This document shows positions 12,143-21,104 of a DNA stretch of 64,000 nt, piece by piece. The stretch is taken from positions 372,001 through 436,000 of the forward strand of contig WFMF01000019.1 of NCBI GenBank assembly GCA_011033025.1. The letters run 5' to 3'. A program made the position numbers and the translations under genes. The notes under the pieces are model-generated. The model had not been told where the DNA came from and did no database searches. It worked only from the letters and a program-made list of their open reading frames with translations. Positions within the stretch are counted from its first letter, which is position 1, and the number at the start of each line of letters is the position of its first letter. The stretch comes from Beroe forskalii (taxonomy: Eukaryota; Ctenophora; Nuda; Beroida; Beroidae).

Positions 12143-12168
12143 TTACAGATCAGTTAAATCGTCTCATT
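12053..12168. repeat. inverted repeat with (TA)n core
   Basis: The left arm starts AATGAGACGA and ends ATCTGTAACTGATATA. The right arm mirrors it (TATATCAGTTACAGAT, then TCGTCTCATT). The arms are about 30 bp with a few mismatches around a pure (TA)n core of about 57 bp (12,083-12,139), so the whole can fold into one hairpin. It may be a short hairpin transposon whose centre expanded, or a TA-rich target flanked by inverted element ends. Confidence 0.75.
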
Positions 12169-12732
12169 GCAGTTGAATTATTTTGATAATATTTGAAGAT
12201 GCATTTGAATGTACCAATAATTGGGATTATTTGACAACTGATTGTAATACTCAGAATCTCGAAAATAGGGAGGCATATTGGCAAAACTCAATTGCGCACA
12301 TATTGTAACTATGGAGGGTTCAACAAGAGATCCTAGAATCCATATTAAGTCAGTCGTACATGTCTCAAAAGCAACAGGTTCAGCAATAGTCCTTGTTACC
12401 CCTTTCTTCATAGTATGAGCGAACAATTGGCATTGTCCAACAAGCAACTCTTTTGTGTTGAACCCCTGATTTCTGCTTCTAATTTTCTGGTCTGCATTTT
12501 TCATTTCACTTTTTGTTTCATATTCCGGGTAGGTACTGGTTTTTGAAATATTTTTCAAATTTATGAATATGAACCTCTGCCCCTTTTCTATTTTTATAGT
12601 TAAACTTGCACTTGATTATTTAAACTTTTATGAGAACATGATTGATGTAAAGACTTGATGTCGAGGATCTAGTCCAAAACTTGTGTGTTTCATTTGACTT
12701 TCTAGAATCTAGAAATTCACATATATAGAGAG
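12169..12732. other. spacer with an unassigned 126-codon minus-strand frame
   Basis: The only notable item is an open frame on the minus strand, 12,558-12,178 (126 codons). It has mixed composition and several Cys (for example FETCTTDLIWILG), and I recognise no family. It may be an exon of a host gene, a piece of a mobile element or chance. No splice context was found that decides this. Confidence 0.3.

Positions 12733-12782
<50 letters not shown>
12733..12782. repeat. (TA)n microsatellite at the left edge of the family 2 PLE array
   Basis: About 25 TA units. The family 2 PLE sequence (AATACAAGTTCAGG) starts directly at its right edge. Confidence 0.9.
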
Positions 12783-12784
<2 letters not shown>

Positions 12785-14743
12785 CAAGTTCAGGGATACA
12801 ATCCACTTGAAAGTGCTCAACTATATGAGATAAGGAGTGAGTTATACACACGATACAACACTTTAGTGACGAACAATATGTTTTCATGGTTGCCACACCA
12901 ATCATCAGCATCGTTACTTGGCACCACTTTTCGCAAAAACCACGGTTGACTCCTTTATAAATATTGACAATGAGTCAGACAACTCCATATCAATTAATAA
13001 CGAGAATTTAAGAAATATCACGGTAAAATCGGTAAAAAATTGGCCAAAAAATCGTTAAAAATTGGTAAAAATGCTGTGCTATGAAATTGTCCCTGGTTAA
13101 TTTGTAAAATTCTAAAATCGAGAAAATCATTTATATCAGACGTTAAAAAAATGGTTAAAGGCATCTGCTCAATGAAAATTCTTGTTTTTATGGCGATATT
13201 TAGAAATCATTTCGTTCCTTTTATTTAACAAGAATTTAGATTGGTTGGCTACAATCAGCAGTTTTTCGGCAAGACAGAGGTCACATTGGTTTTTCCCCAC
13301 CTTGATATGGAAACTGACATTTCTCCGTCTTCCTTGCTACTGGTTGCAGATGGTGGGCTCTGGAATTCTGAGCCTCGTGACTGCACCCACTGCTTTTTCA
13401 GGTACTGCTGTGTGGTTTCCAGTTTTGGTCAAATTCCTCATTGCAGGAAATGTCAGAGATTCTGGCGCTTGAATCATCGCTGAAAGGTTCTTTATGATGG
13501 TTGGTGGGTGATTTGACTGGGGAGACGAGGGGCGTGCTGTCTGGCTTCATGTAGGGGAGTACTTATCCAGAAAATGGTGATATCCTCAATATCCTAGCCT
13601 GAATTGGATCTTCAGGCCCTCGTCCTTGAAGATCTGATAGCGGGTTTCCTATCTGGTCTACCTTTTAGACCAGTTGTATTGGGCAGATGGCCAAGCCATC
13701 ATCCCAGAGGTTGACGGTGGGCTGGTACAAACTTGTTTATTTTGTGAAGGCACAAGCCAACCAATTCACACGTTTTCTGCACCGTCATATGAGCCCATTG
13801 TCACGTCAAAACGCCTAACTTTTTTTCTCCCAGGCACTGCCCTCACTGAAGAGTAGTGAGTTCTTAGCGTGCATCACGATCTTGAGGTCCTCATAAACTG
13901 ATTTCTGCGTGGAGTTTGGCAAAGTTAATGGCTCTCGTCAACAATGACTCTGTTATTGATGGGTAAAATTCGACGATGTCAAATTTTATGAATTTCGGTT
14001 TGTTTCACGCGCAGAACCTTGAACCAATCTATTACGTCTTTGGTATTTTTCCAGATTAAGATATGATTTACGTTTAATATCGTCAATCACTTTCTCCAGG
14101 ATTGCCTTGCTGATTTTCCTGATTTGGTTTTGGCCGGATTGATGAGACGGCATTTTGGGAATTTTAAAGTCCGTCTTAGGTCCTTTAACGTCACAAAACA
14201 CGTGTCGGAAGTGAACACCTCTACTTTGTCTTCCAACTCAAGTTTGCTGGCTATTACAGCAGACGTCTTGTTGATGTCGTTGACCGCATTGGCATCACAT
14301 TTCTTGTACGTTTTGGTGACGTTTTCACTAAGAATTTTCTTGTATTCGTTTTTGCCGAGTAAGTACAAGTTATTTGTCTTATCAGCAGGGACGATTATCT
14401 TTTGGGACTTTTTCAGGCTTTCCAGGTCTTTTTCCAATTTTTTCTGAAAGTCTGTCTTTCTGTCTGAAAATTCAATCGAATTGATCAGATTGTAGACATC
14501 CTCCTCGAATTTATCAAGATCTTTATGTTTTGGAGGCGTTTTGCTGGTTTTAAACCCAAACGATTCCTTAACATCAAGGTCTTCTTTAATTTCGTTTTTA
14601 TTTAGGGCCCAAAACACTTTCCAACGCAGACGTTTTAGAAAATGCTCTGTTTTTGCGATGAATGTCTTTAGGTAGTTGTCTTTATCAGGTATGGGAATAT
14701 TCTTTGGGGAGTAACCGAGGTCGAATGCTTCCATCAGTGACAA
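12783..14743 (-). mobile_element. Penelope-like element, family 2, copy A (internally deleted)
   Basis: A minus-strand copy. The 3' noncoding and pseudo-LTR sequence is at 12,783-13,180 and the end of the nuclease coding region follows. At about 13,310 the sequence jumps from the GATATGGAAAC of the nuclease to the TTTCTCCGTCTTC of the linker, so most of the GIY-YIG domain is deleted. The RT part follows, degraded up to about 14,090. The N-terminal part is open at 14,734-14,087 (starting MEAFDLGYSPKN). Many small shifts show that the copy is dead. Confidence 0.8.
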
Positions 14744-15888
14744 GCAGTGTGTTGCAGGAGTGAAGTAGAAGTTGTATGAAAGTGCTCAACCGTTGCGGTA
14801 AGGGAGCGTTATAATACAAGTTCAGGATACAATCCATTTTTGAAAGTGCTCAACTTATGAGATAAGGAGCGAGTTATACAATAATGATACAACACTTTAG
14901 TGACGAACAATATGTTTCATGGTTGCTACACCAATCATCAGCATCGTTAGCTACTTTGGCACTAATTTTCGCAAAACCACGGTTGACTCCTTTATAAATA
15001 TTGGATACCGAGTCAGACAACTCCATATCAATTAATAACGAGAATTTAAGAAATATCACGGTAAAATCGGTAAAATGTAAAAAATTGGCCAAAAAAATCG
15101 TTCGGTAAAATCGGTAAAAAAAAATGCTGTAAGCCATGAAATTGTCCCTGGTTAATTTGTAAAATTTAAAATCGAGAAAATCATTTATATCAGACGTTAA
15201 AAATGGTTAAAGGCATCTGCTCAATGAAAATTTGTTTTATGGCCGACATTTAGAAATCATTTCGTTCCTTTTATTTAACAAGAATTTAGATTGGTTGGCT
15301 ACAATCAGCAGTTTTTCGGTAAGACAGAGGTCACACTTGGTTTTTCCACCTTGATATGGAAACGCTTTTTTAGCTATTTCCCACGTTATTGAATACTCCT
15401 TCCCTCCTTCTTCGATTTCCCAAATTTTTTTAGACAGTTCTGTACTATTCCTCTTGCTTTCATGACGGAAGGAGCTCGTGTGGTTGCTGTACCTAGTTTT
15501 GAATTCCCCCTCCGATGTTCCGAAGTATGAGTAAGTTTCCCCATCAGTTTTGACTGACGCTTTATAAACAAGTGTTTTTTCCAAACACTTGTTTTGTAGG
15601 GGACACTCAGACTGTATCCGGCAGTTGCATTTTCTTTGGGCTGCTGTTCCTACACTATCTTGGTTTAAAACCTTTTGGTTGAAGCTCTTGACTAGTCTCT
15701 GGACGTTAGGCATGCAACTGTATGAGAGCTTTTTACCGAGTTCCTATTTATGAGCCTGTGTAGTTCATGGCCTGGGGGAAGTGTTTGTTGAGGAGCTTGA
15801 AAAATTTTCTTCCTATGTCTGTTTTCACGTTTCCATTGAAGGGGGGGTTAAACCATAGCACATTTCTCCGTCTTCTCCTCCAAAAACC
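14744..15888 (-). mobile_element. Penelope-like element, family 2, copy B (3' part only)
   Basis: A minus-strand copy lying directly upstream of copy A in the same orientation, so A and B are head-to-tail. Positions 14,744-15,236 are the shared spacer. Positions 15,713-15,237 encode an open GIY-YIG segment with linker Cys (CNCR, then ECPLQNKC), YFGTSEGEFKTRYSNH and TKCDLCLTEKLL. The copy stops in the linker at about 15,888, where it joins copy C in opposite orientation. Confidence 0.8.
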
Positions 15889-17837
15889 AAATCGGGAAAA
15901 TCAGCAAGGCAATCCTGGAGAAAGTGATTGACGATATTAAACATAAATCATATCTTAATCTCTGGAAAAATACCAAAGACGTAATAGATTGGTCTGGGTT
16001 CTGCGCAATGAAAACAAACCGAAATTCATAAAATTTGACATCGTCGAATTTTACCCATCAATAACAGAGTCATTGTTAACGAGAGCCATTAACTTTGCCA
16101 AACTCCACGCAGAAATCAGTGATGAGGACCTCAAGATCGTGATGCACGCTAAGAACTCACTACTCTTCAGTGAGGGCAGTGCCTGGGAGAAAAAGTTGGG
16201 CGTTTTGACGACAATGGGCTCATATGACGGTGCAGAAACGTGTGAATTGGTTGGCTTGTACTTACTTCACAAAATAAACAAGTTTGTACCAGCCCACCAA
16301 ATCGGCTTATACAGGGATGATGGCTTAGCCATCATACCCAATGCAACTGGTCATAAGGTAGACCAGATACGGAAACGTATCACCCAGATCTTCAAGGACG
16401 AGGGCCTGAAGATCACGGTCGAACCTAACTTGAGGATAGCCGATTTTCTGGATATCACCATGAATCTGGAAAACGGCAAGTACTCCCCTACATGAAGCCG
16501 AACAGCACGCCCCCTCACGTCAACGCCCAGTCAAATCACCCACCAACCATCATAAAGAACCTTCCAGCGATGATTCAGCGCCGAATCTCTGACATTTCCT
16601 GCAATGAAGAGGAATTTGACAAAGCTAAGGCTCCCTACAACGAGGCCCTGAAAACAGTGGGTACAGTCACGAGCTCAAATTCCAAGAAACCCCACCATCT
16701 ACAACCAGTAGCAAGAGGAGAAGACGGAGAAATGTGCTATGGTTTAACCCCCCCTTCAATGGAAACGTGAAAAACAGACATAGGAAGAAAATTTTTCAAG
16801 CTCCTCAACAAACACTTCCCCCCAGGCCATGAACTACACAGGCTCATAAATAGGAACTCGGTAAAGCTCTCATACAGTTGCATGCCTAACGTCCAGAGAC
16901 TAGTCAAGAGCTTCAACCAAAAGGTTTTAAACCAAGATAGTGTAGGAACAGCAGCCCAAAGAAAATGCAACTGCCGGATACAGTCTGAGTGTCCCCTACA
17001 AAACAAGTGTTTGGAAAAAACACTTGTTTATAAAGCGTCAGTCAAAACTGATGGGGAAACTTACTCATACTTCGGAACATCGGAGGGGGAATTCAAAACT
17101 AGGTACAGCAACCACACGAGCTCCTTCCGTCATGAAAGCAAGAGGAATAGTACAGAACTGTCTAAAAAAATTTGGGAAATCGAAGAAGGAGGGAAGGAGT
17201 ATTCAATAACGTGGGAAATAGCTAAAAAAGCGTTTCCATATCAAGGTGGAAAAACCAAGTGTGACCTCTGTCTTACCGAAAAACTGCTGATTGTAGCCAA
17301 CCAATCTAAATTCTTGTTAAATAAAAGGAACGAAATGATTTCTAAATGTCGCCATAAAAACAAATTTTCATTGAGCAGATGCCTTTAACCATTTTTTAAC
17401 GTCTGATATAAATGATTTTCTCGATTTTAGAATTTTACAAATTAACCAGGGACAATTTCATGGCTTACAGCATTTTTACCAATTTTTAACGATTTTTGGC
17501 CAATTTTTTACCGATTTTACCGTGATATTTCTTAAATTCTCGTTATTAATTGATATGGAGTTGTCTGACTCGGTATCCAATATTTATAAAGGAGTCAACC
17601 GTGGTTTTTGCGAAAATTAGTGCCAAGTAGCTAACGATGCTGATGATTGGTGTAGCAACCATGAAACATATTGTTCGTCACTAAAGTGTTGTATCATTGT
17701 GTATAACTCGCTCCTTATCTCATAAGTTGAGCACTTTCAAGTGGATTGTATCCCCTGAACTTGTATTATAACGCTCCCTTACTCGTAACGGTTGAGCACT
17801 TTCATACAACTTCTACTTCACTCCTGCAACACACTGC
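15889..17837 (+). mobile_element. Penelope-like element, family 2, copy C (5'-truncated)
   Basis: A plus-strand copy beginning inside the RT at the block NQIGKISKAIL. Frames at 15,989-16,495 (motif A FDIVEFYPSI, motif B region GSYDGAETCELVGLYLL, motif C YRDDGLAII), 16,492-16,770 and 16,882-17,388 (linker and GIY-YIG to the natural C-terminus SRCL) are separated by small shifts. The nuclease part is almost identical to copy B on the other strand. Spacer 17,389-17,837 leads into copy D. Confidence 0.85.
17640..17679 (+). ncRNA. hammerhead-like core in the PLE spacer (candidate)
   Basis: In the spacer between copies C and D the order CTGATGA, a small hairpin (TGGT/ACCA), GAAA and GTC occurs within 40 bases. 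The same is found on the minus strand at 14,902-14,941, and with one extra A at 12,868-12,908. Some PLE pseudo-LTRs are known to carry hammerhead ribozymes with these conserved boxes. I cannot find a convincing stem I, and stem III would be minimal, so catalytic function is unproven. Confidence 0.3.
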
Positions 17838-20140
17838 TTGTCACTGATGGAAGCATTCGACCTCGGTTACTCCCCAAAGAATATTCCCATACCTGATAAA
17901 GACAACTACCTAAAGACATTCATCGCAAAAACAGAGCATTTTCTAAAACGTCTGCGTTGGAAAGTGTTTTGGGCCCTAAATAAAAACGAAATTAAAGAAG
18001 ACCTTGATGTTAAGGAATCGTTTGGGTTTAAAACCAGCAAAACGCCTCCAAAACATAAAGATCTTGATAAATTCGAGGAGGATGTCTACAATCTGATCAA
18101 TTCGATTGAATTTTCAGACAGAAAGACAGACTTTCAGAAAAAATTGGAAAAAGACCTGGAGAGCCTGAAAAAGTCCCAAAAAATAATTGTCCCTGCTGAT
18201 AAGACAAATAACTTGTACTTACTCGGCAAAAACGAATACAAGAAAATTCTTAGTGAAAACGTCACCAAAACGTACAAGAAATGTGATGCCAATGCGGTCG
18301 ACGACATCAACAAGACGTCTGCTGTAATAGCCAGCAAACTTGAGTTGGAAGACAAAGTAGAGGTGTTCACTTCCGACACGTGTTTTGTGACGTTAAAGGA
18401 CCACAAGACGGACTTTAAGAATTCCCCAAAATGCCGTCTCATCAACCCGGCCAAAAACCAAATCGGGAAAATCAGCAAGGCAATCCTGGAGAAAGTGATT
18501 GACGATATTAAACATAAATCATATCTTAATCTCTGGAAAAATACCAAAGACGTAATAGATTGGTTCAAGGTTCTGCGCAATGAAAACAAACCGAAATTCA
18601 TAAAATTTGACATCGTCGAATTTTACCCATCAATAACAGAGTCATTGTTAACGAGAGCCATTAACTTTGCCAAACTCCACGCAGAAATCAGTGATGAGGA
18701 CCTCAAGATCGTGATGCACGCTAAGAACTCACTACTCTTCAGTGAGGGCAGTGCCTGGGAGAAAAAAGTTGGGCGTTTTGACGTGACAATGGGCTCATAT
18801 GACGGTGCAGAAACGTGTGAATTGGTTGGCTTGTACTTACTTCACAAAATAAACAAGTTTGTACCAGCCCACCAAATCGGCTTATACAGGGATGATGGCT
18901 TAGCCATCATACCCAATGCAACTGGTCATAAGGTAGACCAGATACGGAAACGTATCACCCAGATCTTCAAGGACGAGGGCCTGAAGATCACGGTCGAACC
19001 TAACTTGAGGATAGCCGATTTTCTGGATATCACCATGAATCTGGAAAACGGCAAGTACTCCCCCTACATGAAGCCGAACAGCACGCCCCTCTACGTCAAC
19101 GCCCAGTCAAATCACCCACCAACCATCATAAAGAACCTTCCAGCGATGATTCAGCGCCGAATCTCTGACATTTCCTGCAATGAAGAGGAATTTGACAAAG
19201 CTAAGGCTCCCTACAACGAGGCCCTGAAAAACAGTGGGTACAGTCACGAGCTCAAATTCCAAGGAACCCCATCATCTACAACCAGTAGCAAGAGGAGAAG
19301 ACGGAGAAATGTGCTATGGTTTAACCCCCCCTTCAATGGAAACGTGAAAACAGACATAGGAAGAAAATTTTTCAAGCTCCTCAACAAACACTTCCCCCCA
19401 GGCCATGAACTACACAGGCTCATAAATAGGAACTCGGTAAAGCTCTCATACAGTTGCATGCCTAACGTCCAGAGACTAGTCAAGAGCTTCAACCAAAAGG
19501 TTTTAAACCAAGATAGTGTAGGAACAGCAGCCCAAAGAAAATGCAACTGCCGGATACAGTCTGAGTGCCCCCTACAAAACAAGTGTTTGGAAAAAACACT
19601 TGTTTATAAAGCGTCAGTGAAAACTGATGGGGAAACTTACTCATACTTCGGAACATCGGGGGAATTCAAAACTAGGTACAGCAACCACACGAGCTCCTTC
19701 CGTCATGAAAGCAAGAGGAATAGTACAGAACTGTCTAAAAAAAATTTGGGAAATCGAAGAAGGAGGGAAGGAGTATTCAATAACGTGGGAAATAGCTAAA
19801 AAAGCGTTTCCATATCAAGGTGGAAAAACCAAGTGTGACCTCTGTCTTACCGAAAAACTGCTGATTGTAGCCAACCAATCTAAATTCTTGTTAAATAAAA
19901 GGAACGAAATGATTTCTAAATGTCGCCATAAAAACAAATTTTCATTGAGCAGATGCCTTTAACCATTTTTTAACGTCTGATATAAATGATTTTTTTCTCG
20001 ATTTTAGAATTTTACAAATTAACCAGGGACAATTTCATGGCTTACAGCATTTTTACCAATTTTTAACGATTTTTGGCCAATTTTTTACCGATTTTACCGT
20101 GATATTTCTTAAATTCTCGTTATTAATTGATATGGAGTTG
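17838..20140 (+). mobile_element. Penelope-like element, family 2, copy D (full-length)
   Basis: The most complete family 2 copy: ORF at 17,847-19,962 and a 3' tail to about 20,140 (GATATGGAGTTG), after which unrelated sequence begins. The same tail in copy C continues into the pseudo-LTR spacer. One repeat unit is therefore about 2.6 kb. Confidence 0.85.
17847..19962 (+). pseudogene. PLE family 2 reverse transcriptase and GIY-YIG nuclease, one frameshift
   Basis: The start is placed at the ATG at 17,847 (MEAFDLGYSPKN); the frame is closed upstream at 17,795. The frame runs open to 19,799 (about 650 codons). In order: an N-terminal helical region, the RT block TLKDHKTDF and CRLINPAKNQIGKISKAIL (about residues 185-215), motif A IKFDIVEFYPSI (about 255), GSYDGAETCELVGLYLL (about 310), motif C LYRDDGLAII (about 350), a thumb with NHPPTIIKNLP, linker Cys (CNCR, ECPLQNKC), and the start of a GIY-YIG-type nuclease (YSYFGT, FKTRYSNH). 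An A8 run near 19,738, where copy C has A7, shifts the frame. The rest of the nuclease (ITWEIAKKAF, CDLCLTEKLL, LLNKRNEMISKCRH) continues to 19,962 in another frame. Repair of one base would give about 708 residues. Assignment to PLEs rests on the RT and GIY-YIG pairing and the array layout. Confidence 0.75.
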
Positions 20141-20212
20141 TTCAATCAATAATCATTTCAAGGATGTTATCAAGAAATATATAAATTGAAGGAATATTCA
20201 ATATTAACAGAT
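20141..20212. other. junction to host sequence
   Basis: A short AT-rich segment after the PLE array; no feature was seen. Confidence 0.3.
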
Positions 20213-20534
20213 TCTTCTTTGTAGAACAAATACAGTTATCGTTGTAGTCAAGCCACAGAACTGTCCAACAACTCCAACCATAGTCTTTGATGGGATCCAT
20301 GAAAGAAATGCCTTCATCAGAGAGCTAGGCAGATCCAAATAAAGCATGAGACACCAAAAATGATATGGTGTACTGAGAGCTAACACTGTGGCACACTGAC
20401 TCACGACTGTGTTGTGGGGTTGAATGCATTTGACGGGCTTAACGCTCCCCAACCACAAGATGTAGTGTGTTAGTTTCAGAAGCCTCAAGTTCATCAAGGA
20501 AATTAAGTTCATCAATGTCTTTATCCAGTGTAGG
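20213..20534. repeat. direct repeat, copy 1 (about 320 bp)
   Basis: The segment from TTGTAGAACAAATACAG to TTATCCAGTGTAGG recurs at 20,690-21,017 with few differences. On the minus strand both copies give a similar reading (YHFWCLMLYLDLPSSL, then DELEASETNT), but frames differ. It could be a duplicated piece of a minus-strand gene or its promoter region. I do not recognise the protein. Confidence 0.75.
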
Positions 20535-20689
20535 GAAGATAAAGTTCCATCTGGTCCTAACAAGATCAAAAGATCAATTCGACTGTGTTACTTGTAAACA
20601 TAAATCAGGCTGCGACTCCAAGAGATGAGAATGAACCAGAGAAACAATGGGACTCCATTCTGGGCGACACCCTTGCTTGCAATGTTAAA

Positions 20690-21017
20690 ACATCTTTTTG
20701 TAGAACAAATACAGTCATCTTTGTAGTCAAAGCCACAGAACTCTCCAACAACTCCAACCATAGTCTTTGACGGGATCCATGAAAGAAATGCCTTCATCAG
20801 AGAGCTAGGCAGATCCAAATAAAGCATGAGACACCAAAAATGATATGGTGTACTGAGAGCTAACACTGTGGCACATGGACTTGCGACCGTGTTGTGGGGT
20901 TGAATGCATTTGATGGGCGCCCAACGCTCCCCCAACCACAAGATGTAGTGTGTTAGTTTCAGAAGCCTCAAGTTCATCAAGGAAATTAAGTTCATCAATG
21001 TCTTTATCCAGTGTAGG
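20690..21017. repeat. direct repeat, copy 2 (about 320 bp), upstream of RIOK3
   Basis: The second copy of the 20,213-20,534 repeat, ending about 90 bp before the RIOK3 start codon. Because the unit sits just upstream of RIOK3 it may include promoter sequence. An open minus-strand frame through both copies (for example 20,998-20,588, 136 codons) hints at a divergent exon but has no recognised homology. Confidence 0.7.
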
Positions 21018-21104
21018 ATTGACAGATATATTTGATTTATTGAATGTATTTATTAGAACTGTCAATGATATTGATTCAACAGGTAGAATATATAGACAAG
21101 AGAC

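Noticed and set aside
12620..12911. Minus-strand frames with long Tyr-Ile repeats
   Set aside because: They are simply translated (TA)n microsatellite.
18134..18613. 159-codon minus-strand frame in PLE copy D
   Set aside because: It is a shadow of the reverse transcriptase on the other strand; the same shadow appears in copy A.
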